A stretch of DNA of 64,000 bases from Pampus argenteus (taxonomy: Eukaryota; Chordata; Actinopteri; Scombriformes; Stromateidae): NCBI GenBank assembly GCA_036937835.1, contig CM072869.1, positions 23,017,001 through 23,081,000 of the forward strand, written 5' to 3'. The position numbers and the translations under genes are program-made. Below are positions 1 through 60,778 of this stretch, piece by piece. The notes beneath the pieces were generated by a model that was given only the letters and a program-made list of their open reading frames with translations, did not search any database and was not told where the DNA came from. Each line of letters opens with the position of its first letter. Position 1 is the first letter of the stretch.

Positions 1-49017
<49,017 letters not shown>

Positions 49018-49034
49018 TTCAAGTCCTCTGCGCT

Positions 49035-49058
49035 TTAAATACATAACTCCCACTCCAT
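49035..49058 (-). other. short upstream ORF in the lrp5 5' UTR
   Basis: ATG at 49058-49056 opens a seven-codon frame, MEWELCI, ending in TAA at 49035. It is out of frame with lrp5. It overlaps the alternative in-frame ATG at 49044 and stops 17 bases before the chosen ATG, so ribosomes translating it would bypass the 49044 start and could reinitiate at 49017. Confidence 0.4.
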
Positions 49059-49251
49059 TTTCGGATATTTAGTCCTAATTAAGTTGTAAACAGGTCCACT
49101 TCTCCTTGCGTTCATGTACACATATAGGCCAGGCCCGTGTTCCGCGATACAGCTGGATATGTGGCTGCAGGCGTGTGTGTCTGTGTGTGTGTGTGTATGC
49201 GCTCCTCTCTCTGTTCTTTACTTTCTTCCCCAGTTAAGGCGCTCGCGCTAC

Positions 49252-49257
49252 TTTATA
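49252..49257 (-). promoter_or_regulatory. candidate TATA box of lrp5
   Basis: TATAAA on the minus strand, in the setting AGTATAAAGTAG with CpG-containing flanks. It stands about 240 bases before the chosen ATG, which would put transcription start near 49222 and give a 5' UTR of about 205 bases. The TATA match is seen; the start site is inferred. Confidence 0.4.
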
Positions 49258-49308
49258 CTTTGGACTATCGAGCTCGCGCACGGAGAGAGAGGGCAGGCAG
49301 ACGTGGTG

Positions 49309-49316
49309 TGACGTCA
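49309..49316. promoter_or_regulatory. perfect CRE palindrome upstream of lrp5
   Basis: TGACGTCA, the consensus CREB/ATF site, lies about 52 bases upstream of the candidate TATA box, inside the only clearly CpG-containing stretch near exon 1. CREB sites close to a TATA box are usually the functional ones (general knowledge). Its use here is inference. Confidence 0.4.
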
Positions 49317-50624
49317 TCCGACACGAGGCAGCGAGGTTTTTTATTTCACTGATTTGATGTTCTGTCTGTGCGCCTGGTGTTTGGTAACAAAGACAATGCT
49401 GCTAATGCGGCTACCTGAGTTAATAAGGTAAAGCACAAATACAATGCGTCATTTACATGAATAGATTTGCTTTGAACATAGTCACTGAAAACGGTAACGT
49501 CTGCACATTCCCTCCAAGCCACAAACGTGTAATGAAGACAACGTTTCGATCCTACACACATATTTATTTATTTATTACATATTTATACAGCATACACACT
49601 ATAATAAGCTCTATGATGGCGGGTGAGGTTAAACAGTGAAAAACATCAATAGGAATTCAAAAAAGTACATAGAACAAAGCAGCATAGAACTAAACCTTCA
49701 CAAATATTAAACATTATATCGGATTCATCAAGAAAATCAACTTAAGAAAGAACACACATTTTGAACAATTGCTTGCGTTCAAAAATTCTCTTTTTTGAAA
49801 GTATTTTTTTGTACAAAACTCGAAGAAGTTCAAGATGCAAAAATTAAATTAGATATTTAATTAACAAAACTCACAAATGTAAATTACACATTTCAAATCA
49901 ATACGAAAATATATAAACACGCGGGAAATAAATGTCATCACTGTTCAACAAGACATTTTCATTTTTTTTGCTAAGGAGCTTTTTTTTCATTTTTTTTGTA
50001 TAAATTTGTTTCTGCAGTTTTTATGAACTTGAGTGTGAATTTATAACTGACATTAGCACAAAGAGAACAAAGTGTTTGCAACTGGAATTTAAACTAGAGT
50101 AAGGATAAAAAAAAATCCCAGACTTAACCTCGCAATTAATAATGAATATTTAAAGTTTCAGCTAATTTCTGATGCTGAAATGTGTTTTGATTTTATACTC
50201 CCTGGAGTGTAATTTATAATATGACAGAATTATTTATTGCTCTCAAAAACACAGCTAAGAAAGAAGTAATGATAGTGAGTTAAAAATATACAAATATACA
50301 ACAAACTAAAATGATTATATTATATATACTTTTTCAAGGGACAGGATTGGATTACTACAGGGCAAACTGCCTGGGACTGATTCTGGCAATTTGTCATTTT
50401 GTTTATTAATATATGCACTACTAAAGCATATTATTACCTGAAATGGTAGGGGTCTTAAGGAGTTATAGTTTATGTTCACTTATATGATGTGTTTTACTAC
50501 AGGGTTATTCTAGTCCTGTCAAGGGAAATCAGTAAGCAGCAACATCCAACACCGTCAGAATATAGTCCCAATCAAAAGAAAGTCATATTTTTATAGGCCT
50601 AAAAGCAGCCAGACTGAATAGATT

Positions 50625-50657
50625 TATAGAATTTCCCAGTTTTTGGGATTAATAAAG

Positions 50658-50755
<98 letters not shown>
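50625..50755 (+). repeat. retroposon 3' tail with (ATCT)n microsatellite
   Basis: ATTTCCCAGTTTTTGGGATT followed by AATAAAGTATCTATC is a 3' end seen on fish retroposons, here running into about 24 units of the tetranucleotide (50659-50755). No body of the element was recognised upstream. Confidence 0.7.
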
Positions 50756-50989
50756 ATAAGGAATGGCCTTTTGCCATTAGGTCCAAAATCATTTTCATTT
50801 TTCTATTAATTGCACTGAACAACACTGTACTGTGTTTTACTTGCAGTTGTTAAAACATGTTCTTCACAGGCATTTTATTTGACGTACTTAGTACTAAGTA
50901 TTAGAGAATGAGGAAGAGAAAGTCGAAGGGAATATTGTGTCATTTCAAAGATGTAAAATGTGCTATGTGCATGCTAGGACATGGCATAC

Positions 50990-51255
50990 TTAACCCTTGT
51001 ATGGTATTCGGGTCTGTGGGACCCGTTTTCAGTTTTCATCGAAAGAAAAATTAAACAATTAATTATTTTTTCAACCTGAAATTCATTGGCTTTGGCTCAT
51101 TTTCTGTGAAGAACATAAATCAAAACACATTTGTTTAGTATTTTAAGAGAAAATTATTGGATTGTGGTGTTTTGAAAGCCCAAAACTCTAGCGGGTCCAC
51201 CAGACCCATAAATACTGGCTAAGTAACAACAATACTAATACCACACGAGGGTTAA
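50990..51255. mobile_element. piggyBac-type MITE with TTAA duplications
   Basis: A 258-bp element (50994-51251) bounded on each side by TTAA, the piggyBac target. The left end CCCTTGTATGGTATT and the inverse right end CCCTCGTGTGGTATT match at 13 of 15. Sub-terminal GGGTCTGTGGGACCCG near the left is mirrored by GCGGGTCCACCAGACCC near the right. No coding capacity. Confidence 0.8.
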
Positions 51256-53135
51256 TCCTATTCCAAGTAAATGGTTAAGTAGTAGATTCAGAGAAAAACA
51301 AACAATTAATTGGTTATTAAAACTAGCTACCAATTCATTTAATTGTTGACAGGTGATCAATTAACCGTTACAGCTTTAGTTTAAACTTTGTCATTGAGGG
51401 TAGGGCTGCAAGAAAGATCATCGGGTCATTAAAATCAAATTTTTTTTTAATCATCATGGCAACAAATGTTTGCTATCGTCCTCATTTTTATCTGACAGTG
51501 GTGCTAAAGTATCCGGTGTTAATCTTACAGAAGGTATGAAAGTTAAATATGTTTATCGTTGGCCACTTGGGGGCAGCAGAGCAAGACGTAAACACAACAA
51601 TGACATATAATGTCCTGATAAAGCTGATATACAGTTGCATGTTTACACATTCAGCAGACACAGACGCTAAAACACTTCATGTTGGTGATGATTCTCCTCG
51701 GGTCACTATGAGCAACACATTTCACATTAAACACGGTCATTTGATTCATTGTCCATGCAAAGATGTTGTCTAAGGCATGTTTAAAGTGAACAATGTATTG
51801 GTCAAACAGATATAACAAACACACCTTATTGACTTTAAAGCTAAACATATTTTATATATTCCTGCCCCCAGGTGGCTAAAAAAATGAATGACCTGAGAAA
51901 TGTAAAGAATAACATAAAACTAATGAAATGAAGACAACACAGATCTAGATTCTGATTTCTAATCATCGCATTGATTTAGCTGGCATAGCTTCTGCTAAAA
52001 GATTTGACACCACTCAGTGGAAAAAAACACCCTCCTTACACATGGTATTTTTACATTTCTGGCCATATTTAGTTGAGTGAAGATGATGCCAGAGAGCAGA
52101 TCAAGGCTTTGATGATCTAACTCATGTTTATTTGAACCACCTGTAGATATTGGAAGGTTGTCTTGTTTTCTATGTGTTGAGTACAGCACATACCGCTATG
52201 GTTATGCGGGTGCCTTTCTTTTCTGTGTCAACCTCTTCACATTTAATCATCCTTGCTGCGAGTGGCTTGCACTGTCAGCGTTGAGCAAATGTTAATAAAG
52301 AAGTACAGTGTCTATTGTCGATATATTGTTCGGGATGAACTGAGTGAGCAACATCTTGACATGTTAGAAGCTGCTTCTATCAGGCCGACAATGAATTTTT
52401 ATATGACTATGATTACATTTGCCATTAGAACTGTTTTAACACACTCTGTGGTGTAAATTTCTCATCTGTGCAAACCTGTCTCCTAGAAATGTGTTTTGTT
52501 GAATTCCTTTTGCAAGAAATGTAGTTAGTTACGTACGTAGTTAGAGACAAGCTGGCTTTATGCTAAGCTAAGGTAACCATATCCAGCTCAACCCAGTTTC
52601 ATAAAAATATTTTAGACTGTGTTAAACCAGACTTAAGTTCGATCTTAGAGAAAGAAAGGAGTTTTTAGAGACCGCAGTAACCTGTTGGGAATAAAATGCA
52701 GGGGGAGCGTTTTTTGTTTTCTCAAGGAAACAGGCCAACAGGTCGCAGATGTACTGCCACACTGAGCTCTGCTATGGGTGTGCAGTGCGTTGACATTTTC
52801 TGGTACTAGAGGGTTTTTTTTGTATTGTTATAATACTTACTGAATTCTGAATTTTCCCAGTAAAAATGCCTTGTAACAGCTGAATTCTTCCAGGAGACAA
52901 ACATTTTCCGATGAAGCGGACAGAACTGACCTATTTTCACGTTTTTTTAGTTTGAAAAAAAAAAACATTTTTTCCATAATTCATGGGAAATTAGTTTTAC
53001 TTAAGGTAGTCAAGAACCCAGGAGCTTTGTGAATATAGATACCTGGATGAAATTTGACTCAGTTCAGTTTGATGCAAATCATGGTAAAAGTGTTTGTGAA
53101 AGCTGATCCAGCTCAGACTCTTTCTTAGCCTTGAC

Positions 53136-53252
53136 CATAGCTCCACACAGCACATTTGGGATGAACTGGAACGCCGACTGTAAGCCAGACTAGTGTCAGT
53201 GTTGGACCTCCCTAATGCTCTTGAGACTGAATGGGAGTGAATCCCTGCAGCC

Positions 53253-53255
<3 letters not shown>
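53136..53255 (+). pseudogene. Tc1-like transposase C-terminal fragment
   Basis: Resembles the region after the catalytic domain: GGGATGAACTGGAACGCCGA codes WDELERRL, followed by a stop, then LPNALETEWE and IPAA. It ends at a GT microsatellite (53255-53292). It is a different family from the relics at 20.7 and 31.5 kb. Confidence 0.7.

Positions 53256-53292
<37 letters not shown>
53255..53292. repeat. (GT)n microsatellite
   Basis: About 19 GT units directly after the transposase fragment. Confidence 0.9.
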
Positions 53293-53294
<2 letters not shown>

Positions 53295-55484
53295 ACAAAG
53301 TAAGCAGTTTTAAATGAATCTTTGCAGAATGAAGACTGGGAAGACTTTGCTCTTAATGTATCAACTTGTCATGCATTCACACATTGTCCCAAAAACATCT
53401 TGATTGCTTGACTGCACATCTGTGCTACAGTGTTCTTTATTTCAGTACATAACAATAGATCTTCCATAACACCTTCCAAGAATACATAATACAACACCCT
53501 GAATAATGAAAATGAATTACTTGATCAACCTTTCTTACTGGAATCCATGACAGTAAGACAGGGCTTAAGAAAACCTGATTGGAGGGACTTATTATCTTAA
53601 AAACAAAAGATGGACACACACTGGTGGAAACACAGATAAAACGTCCCAGATTTCTGCTTTCACACACACCTAAAGCCAAGCCAACCCTGGCATTTCTCCT
53701 CTCCTCTCTGGATGCCTTGCTTCTCAGCTCCAACTGGCCTAAACTCTAAAGGGCCTATAAACTAAAAGCACATGTTCTCCTCTGCCTCTCTATGTAGACG
53801 TGAGAATAGAATATAGACTACAGACCAGGTATGGCTGTAGTCTTATTTGGAGCAGTGGCAGTCGTAGCTGCAGCTGTGGAATCACTTCTAGTAGCAGCAG
53901 TATTATTCATTGTTGAACAAGTATATAGATTCCTTACTTATATAAAAGTAACAATACCAAAGTGTGAATATACCATAAAGTCCCGCATTTAGCATTTAAC
54001 TGAAATATACTTGCAGAAGTATCAGTTAAATGTGATATAGACTATTAAAAGTAAAAGTAATGACTGGGAAGAGACACCCCCTCTCAGTGTGTCATCAATT
54101 ATTGATACACTAAAGGACAAGTTCTCAGTTTTTCGAGCACATCTTAAAACGATAGTCAGGTGTGCATGATGCTGGATGCGTGATATTAAACTGAATATTT
54201 TTTGATTTTGTGCTGTTTGGTTTGACTCCGGAAAATGATAACAGGCATTTTCATTATTTTGTGACATTTTAGAGACAAAATTATTCATCAGTTAAATGAG
54301 TGAAATAATTAATAAATAATTAATTAATAATTAATAACGAAAACAATCCTTATAGTAGTTGCAGCCCTGCATGGTTTCATTTCATTTCATTTTGACTTCA
54401 TAATCTTTTGTTCAAACACTTTTCAGTAGTTTATTTTGAATATTTTCTGCTCTATTTATGTCATTATTCTTCTATTGTGTATTATGCTGTTTGCTGCCCA
54501 TTCTCTGCCAGGCGGTATTCTCTCTATTCAGTCTGTTTCTATGCTCCCAGCCTGGCCCTGGAATGCTGTAATGAAACATTTTTCTATCCTCAGTCACCTG
54601 CAACCCACAGCCGCTGGCCTTGCTTTGATCCGCTCACCGCTCTCCGCAAATATCAAAACATTCTCCGTACTGGTGTGCGTTCTTTGCTATAAAGACCGAG
54701 GCTTATGAGTAATATAGCTGAATGTAACAAATACCTTTCTCTTTCTCTGTGGGTAACAAGGAACAGGTGAGGCTCCCAACTGTCTGAGGCCTCAGTGAGG
54801 AGAACAGCACCGTGCTACATGTGGGGATTTGTAATCAGTCTCATACTCATGCTCACTGCAGAGCTCCATGTCAGTCATATAATCACACCACTTTCAGAAA
54901 CACCGGCATTACTGCGGCAGAACAGGAGAATATGTATCTAAGATAGAATATGACATTGAAAAAGGCTTTTCAGTATATAGACATCAATTTAAATAATCTT
55001 AGCTTTAGAGTCCCTTTCTCTTTGTAAGCAGCACTCATAATATGTTTCACTCGCTTCATTTTGAATTGATCCACCGGTACATGCAGTACATTCACCAGTT
55101 CAGAGCTTTCCATACGAGCTGGTACTTATCATTTGAATGTAACCTGGCTGGATTTCAAATTTCAGATTCTTCACAATTTTATCAGCAGACACAGCAACAT
55201 TAGAATTCATATGAAGTTGTGTTTGTGTCCACCCGAGGAATGTAGCTCTAATATTTAGTATTTGATATTTTAGCTCCATTTTGGTCTCCAGAAACTCCTG
55301 AGAAAAATATCTGTCTCTTCCGTCGCTCCGCTATGTTCACCAGCTAATCATTATATTTGGATGTCTGCTGTTTGCTTCTTGTCAGTGTTTCTTTGCTAAA
55401 TATTGCTGCATGCTGGAAACGGGGTTGATTAGAGGACACATTCTGAGACGGTTCATCTTTCAACAGAACAATGAAGTGTGAATT

Positions 55485-55640
55485 TCCTAGAGTGGCCCAG
55501 CCAGAGACCAGACTTGAATCCCATTGAGCACCAACGCTCCCCATCCAACCTGATGATGATTCTGTAAAGAGGAACGGGCCAAACTACATAGGTGTGTTAA
55601 GCTTTTCCAAAAAGACTTGAGGTTGTATTTTCTTGAATCT
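55485..55640 (+). pseudogene. Tc1-like transposase fragment with internal deletion
   Basis: CTAGAGTGGCCCAGCCAGAG then CCAGACTTGAATCCCATTGA is the catalytic-region signature of fish Tc1 elements (WP-Q-PDLNPIE). The sequence jumps from ATTGAGCACC to ACGCTCCCCATCCAACCTGA, losing about 40 bases, and later holds CAAAAAGACTTGAGGTTGTA. Dead fragment. Confidence 0.7.
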
Positions 55641-57654
55641 TGAATCTTGAACTCTGTACTATTCACTATTTTGGCTTTTTATGCACAATAAATGAATAAA
55701 GGTCCTCTTTATGACTAATACTTTCAATTTATTATATCAATTTGTATACATTGCTGGTACATAAGGTACAAACTTGTGGGACTGAATGTGTTTTATTGAA
55801 ATTGTTTCGTGCATTAATGACGTGTGTTTTGTAGACATTGTAGCTGCCTCTCAGCTGATTTGAAGGCTGGTCTTCTGAAGCAAAAGCTACACACTCAGTT
55901 TAGCTACCAAACTTGGTTACCTCAACATGGAATAATGTGTATATAATTTAGTGCAATGTGTGTGTTCAGATCACTCATGTCTCCTCTCCAGAGTGTTCCG
56001 GCTAAAAGAGTCCCCAGGTCCCCAGGGTTTAAAGGTCCTGGGAGATACCATGTTGTAATTAGTGCAGGGGGAGGGGGGTAGTTAAATCTTTTACTAAAAA
56101 ATGCAAATGTCAACTGTATGGTGCCACTGAGCTAAACGTCTGTAGGATTCAGAAATGTCTGTACAGAATTTCATGACAATTCATCTTACAGTTTAGATAT
56201 TTCATTCTGGGCCAAAGTGGTGGATTGACTGACTGACTGACTTTGCCTTCCCAGGAGCTGTGCTGGTAGCATGACAAAAAACAGCCTTTAATATGTCTGA
56301 TGACTGACACAGACTTTCAAATGTTCAAACGTTTAATGAAGTTGAATAAAGTTGAATGAAACTAGTTGAATGTCAATGAAAAGATCAAAAGCCTTGAACT
56401 CCACTTTGATGCCAGTGAACCAGACACTCTGGTGTGAGTTTAAAAAAAAAGAGGTGCAGCTCAGGTGACAAATGGTGTATTGTGGGTGTGTGTATAACAG
56501 AGCAGGAGGAGCGGTGCCTGTTTGAAGAGATATTTCCTCATTGACATAATGCTCTGCATCTGAAAAGTTGAGACAGGTTCAACTTGGCACTGAGGCCGTT
56601 GATTGGAGACACGCACCTGCTGTGATGCAATCATTGAAAACAAGAGACAAAATGCCCTATGGTCATTTGGAAAAGCATTGGCTTCACAGTGAAGTGCAGT
56701 AATCACATTACTGAATGTCATACATTTCACAAGCCAGGCCTGGAGACAAGGCAACCCGAAACAGGCCTTTGATTCCAGAAAGTTGTGTTCTCACAGTTTT
56801 TTTTACACTTAATGGCTCCCATGTTTCCCTCTTTAAACTTTTGTTTTCCCTGAACCTAAAAAGCCCTCCTGCTGGGAGCAACGGTGTGAATGTTTGTGTG
56901 CGGTTTAGCTGTCGGTGTGGGCGTGCTGGTTATGGGTATGTGTGCGATGAATAAATCACGTGTACATAGCAGTACTAAGGTCCAAATGGCAGCTTTTCAG
57001 GAACTAAGACAAGCAAACTTGTTTCTAAATTGTTGTTCTACTCTTCGCATTGTGATATCAGAAAAAACAAGGGAGCTGTTTTCAGGCCAGAAGTAGAAAC
57101 ACATGTGCATGTTAAAGTGAGAGTAAATGAGTAAGATATAGCTAATGTTTCAAAGGGAATAATACCAGGGTTATTGTACTACTTTTATTATGAATAATAA
57201 TCCTAGTTTCTTACAATTTGAATCTGAATTTTGCACTTTTGTGTATAATTTTATCCATTATGATAACAACTCATAACTGCTGAGATCTGGGACCACAGTG
57301 AACATTGCTACAACAAAATCTGAGAGATGAAGAGGCAGAGCAGTCAGAGGATCAGACAGTGTTGTCAGATGGAACTTAATAGTCCAATCAATGCCTGATC
57401 TCCATAAATGCATCTTTATCAGGATATTTGGGCAAACTCAAAACTATAGTTACAATGTGGAAACATTTATAATAGAAATCATAAAAGAACAACAAGTCTT
57501 ATTTACATAAAAAAATTAAAGGTTTTCACTCATACGAACAGACAAGTGTTTTATCACATATCTATGACCAAGTAATAATAATTGGAATTCAAATTCCACA
57601 TAGATGTAGATGGGCTGTGTGTGCAGGCTTTAGTCCTTTTATAGTTCACAATCA

Positions 57655-57860
57655 TTTCTTTCTTTTTGTTTGTTTGTTGCACCAGTGATCCACCTCCTCC
57701 CTGTCTGTGAGCAGGCCTACCACCGTGATGTCATCTGCATACAGAGCTTCATACAGAGCTTTGCAGTCATAGATGAAGAGGGAGAAGAGGAGTGGGCTGA
57801 GGTCACAGCCCTGTGGAATAGCGGTACTCAGAGTCAGGGTGGAAGAGGTGGTACGCACTG
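57655..57860 (-). pseudogene. LINE reverse transcriptase fragment
   Basis: The minus-strand frame reads TLSTAIPQGCDLSPLLFSLF, then YADDITVVGLLTDREEVDHW, matching the PQG-LSPLLF and catalytic YADD blocks of a fish LINE RT. Residues between the two blocks are shortened compared with the family. Only this part of the domain remains. Confidence 0.7.
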
Positions 57861-58286
57861 GAAAAACCATAAAAAGACGAGGCGCTTGGGATGATGTATT
57901 GGCATGTATTTTGTTTGCTTGGTACATTTCAGAATTAAAATGACATCTGTTAAGAAAGACAATCTATTTGTGCTATTTTCATCATTATGCTGGAAGGCCT
58001 TGGGTGCTGCGGATGTGGTGATTTCTTTGGGAGAGTTTAGGGTCCTCTCCCAAGAAAATGTGATATTATTTGGCTAAAAATTATGCATTTCACATAATTT
58101 TGGTCTATTATTATTTTAGCTTTTCACTCTACAGTCAAACCGAAGCTTCACAGAAGGCATAAAAATAATTACAAAATCACATTAGTAAGACAAGCCTTAT
58201 AGTGAAGAACAATTTGAACAATTTGCTTATCCTCCCAAATTGTACCAAGTCAGGGTGTAGCTAATAACCAGCTGTAGGGATGGGTA

Positions 58287-58312
58287 TGTTGTTGTTGTTG
58301 TTGTTGTTGTTG
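58287..58312. repeat. (GTT)n microsatellite
   Basis: About nine GTT units. Confidence 0.85.
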
Positions 58313-60299
58313 TATGTATCTTATTCATACACTTATCAGTCCAGTTCTTTATCAGTACTCGTACTGCTTTTTTTTCATTACTAAATAATTATCTAAATCT
58401 AAATATTGTTTCTAAACATCAAAGTCACTATAAACCCAGTAATTTATTATTAGAAACAAATCATAATAAACATAAATAAAATTGTCAGTAAAAATAAATT
58501 ATATTCCTGAAACAAAATACTGAGTGAAGTTTCAAAAGAATGAAGAAAGTTCCTCCAGTGCTCTATCCTCCTCTCTGCAGCCGGTGGAGAGGAGGAGCTG
58601 CCGTCCCAGCAGTACCTGACTTTACAAGAATTTTCCACATTTTAATATTTGTGGCAAACTAAGATGAAGACTACATATAGCTTGTTCATAACAATTCACA
58701 ATTATCAGTGTGCTGCGGTGTGTAACTGTGAAACCGGACAATGCAGGTGGAGATATTGGTTTTATTGTGGATATGTCTTGTCCTTGATTATAATTGACTA
58801 AGACATGTTTGAAGTCATTTCAAAAGGTCATATTTTGCTGTGAACTTTGATTTACTGGGTGGGCTGAGTGTGGATGAGTGGTAAGTGGAAAGAGATGGAC
58901 AGGATAGCGGAGGAAAATAAGAAAGAGAGGAGACACAATGAAATTAACGAGTGAGAAATGGAAGAGCTGGAAGAGTGAAGACTGTGATGTTTTCGGAGTT
59001 GGTGTGCCTAGAAAGTTCCATTGATTTTATAACAAACACCATGGTGCAGCTAAACTAGGCTCTCTGTCAGATTCCACTGTGAAAAACAGGAACGCTATGG
59101 AGCCATATCTTTACTTCTGACACCACGCAAATAAAACGCACCTGCAGTCAACCCTGTACATAAAAACAACCTCTGTGTGTTGCTTGGCAACCATTCCATT
59201 TAATGTGGCTTAAGAACTATATTGCTTGGCGGAAGAATGACTATGTGTTATCCATAATGGCTGCATTTTTTTTGTTTGCGTGTGTTTATTTTGATGAAAC
59301 CTTGCCAGGTATGCAGTAAGTATTTTACAAAACCAATAAACTACTCAATGCCATCGTTTACAGTGATTGTTCAACAGCTAAGAAGCTCCACGTCATGTTG
59401 TGAAATCACCGTAAACCTGGCAGGGCATTATATAATATATACAAAACTATACTCAGCTTGGTTCAGTCAGTATCAACACTTATGTGTAAACACTGAGGGA
59501 CACATTATCAATTCTTGCTTGTTAGTTTTAACTGTGATCGTTGATTTACTGCACTTCCCCGATGACAACGACAGACCACAAAGCAGTATGAAGCCAAAAT
59601 AAATTTAGATTTTGCTGTGATTTAATTGTAATAAACTGTTCAAAAGGATGACGAAATAGCTATGTCATGATGCCGTCTGAAGTCTGAATTCAGGTTTTTT
59701 CCAAGTCTGTCTGCATGCTACGCAAACGCTGTAGCTGCTCCATCGACACTCAAAATAATGTCACATATAGGCACAAATACAGCAGTAAAGATAGTGTTCC
59801 TACACATAAATATCTACCTACTGTGCACATGTACTATATATTTAAAATGATATAAACCCACAGGCATTTAAGATGTTTATGATTGGTGACGTGTTACTAC
59901 CCGCTACACACACACACACACACAACTCCTTTGTATTACCTCCAGCCAATTAATTCCCTCAGATCTTCAAACCCGCCTGTGGAGTTTTCCCACAATCTGT
60001 GTAATGTGCAGCGGCATCTAGTGGTTGCAGTTCTAGCAATTGGTGTTTATGCTTTTACCTGCCAGTTTTACTTTGTTTGGCAGCGTTTTAACTGGTGAAG
60101 CTGAGCTGGTGAGTCGTGTATGCAAGATGTAGCAACTTGTGTTTATTGACATGAATATGTTATAGTTGTGTATTATACAGTTATTAATATGCGTGTGCCA
60201 TTAATACTGTGTTTTGTTTATTTGTCATTTCAGTTGATTACCTGGCAATCGACAAGTTTACTAAGATATGCTAATTAGCATGCCTGTATGATGTAGCCA

Positions 60300-60778
60300 T
60301 ACTCGCGCTAATAAAAACATAAAAGTAAACGGACGTCGGCCCGAGTGTTTCACTGTTTCACAGTTAAAACCCCCCTTTCGGAGGGAAGTATTAGACTAAA
60401 GTAGTTAGTCGAGTATATCCGAACAGTAATCAACACTGCCAGACGGCCCCGTGACGGAGAAGCGGCGGTCGCGCAGTAAACGCAACGGGAAGCTAGCGTG
60501 GACGAGAGCCGGCGGAGAGTCCGACGGGGTGACAACGCTTCGGACCCGGATCAAAGCTTCAACGGGAGTGATCGCTTGGTCTGTGACTGTGTTTGTGTGA
60601 CTTTTATTGACACTACTTAGCGCGACGGCATAGGATAAGCCGTTCGTCGCATATGTACTGTGTTAGCGCGGTGGCTGATCGCTAGACTACCGGAAGTGGT
60701 GTCGTCGCCATCTTGGTGAGGTCAAGGGAGACCGGAAGTGCCGTCGTACACAGAAAGACAATAAAAGCACAGAGCATC
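60300..60778 (+). mobile_element. probable 5' LTR and/or leader of the BEL/Pao element
   Basis: From about 60330 base composition changes sharply: CpG-rich, with many CG dinucleotides in an otherwise CpG-poor region, ending just before the Gag-Pol start. It should hold LTR promoter and primer-binding site. I could not fix the LTR ends because the 3' LTR is outside the window, and no tRNA match was identified. Two ACCGGAAGTG sites (60689, 60731) flank CGCCATCTTGG (60706). Confidence 0.45.

Larger units (their letters stand above)
49318..60300. other. lrp5 upstream intergenic region
   Basis: About 11 kb with no host gene that I can support. Only mobile-element relics and microsatellites, entered separately, are recognisable: a retroposon tail with (ATCT)n (50.6 kb), a piggyBac MITE (51.0 kb), Tc1 fragments (53.1 and 55.5 kb) and a LINE fragment (57.7 kb). 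58.4-60.3 kb shows nothing. Small open frames scattered through it have no family features. Confidence 0.7.
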
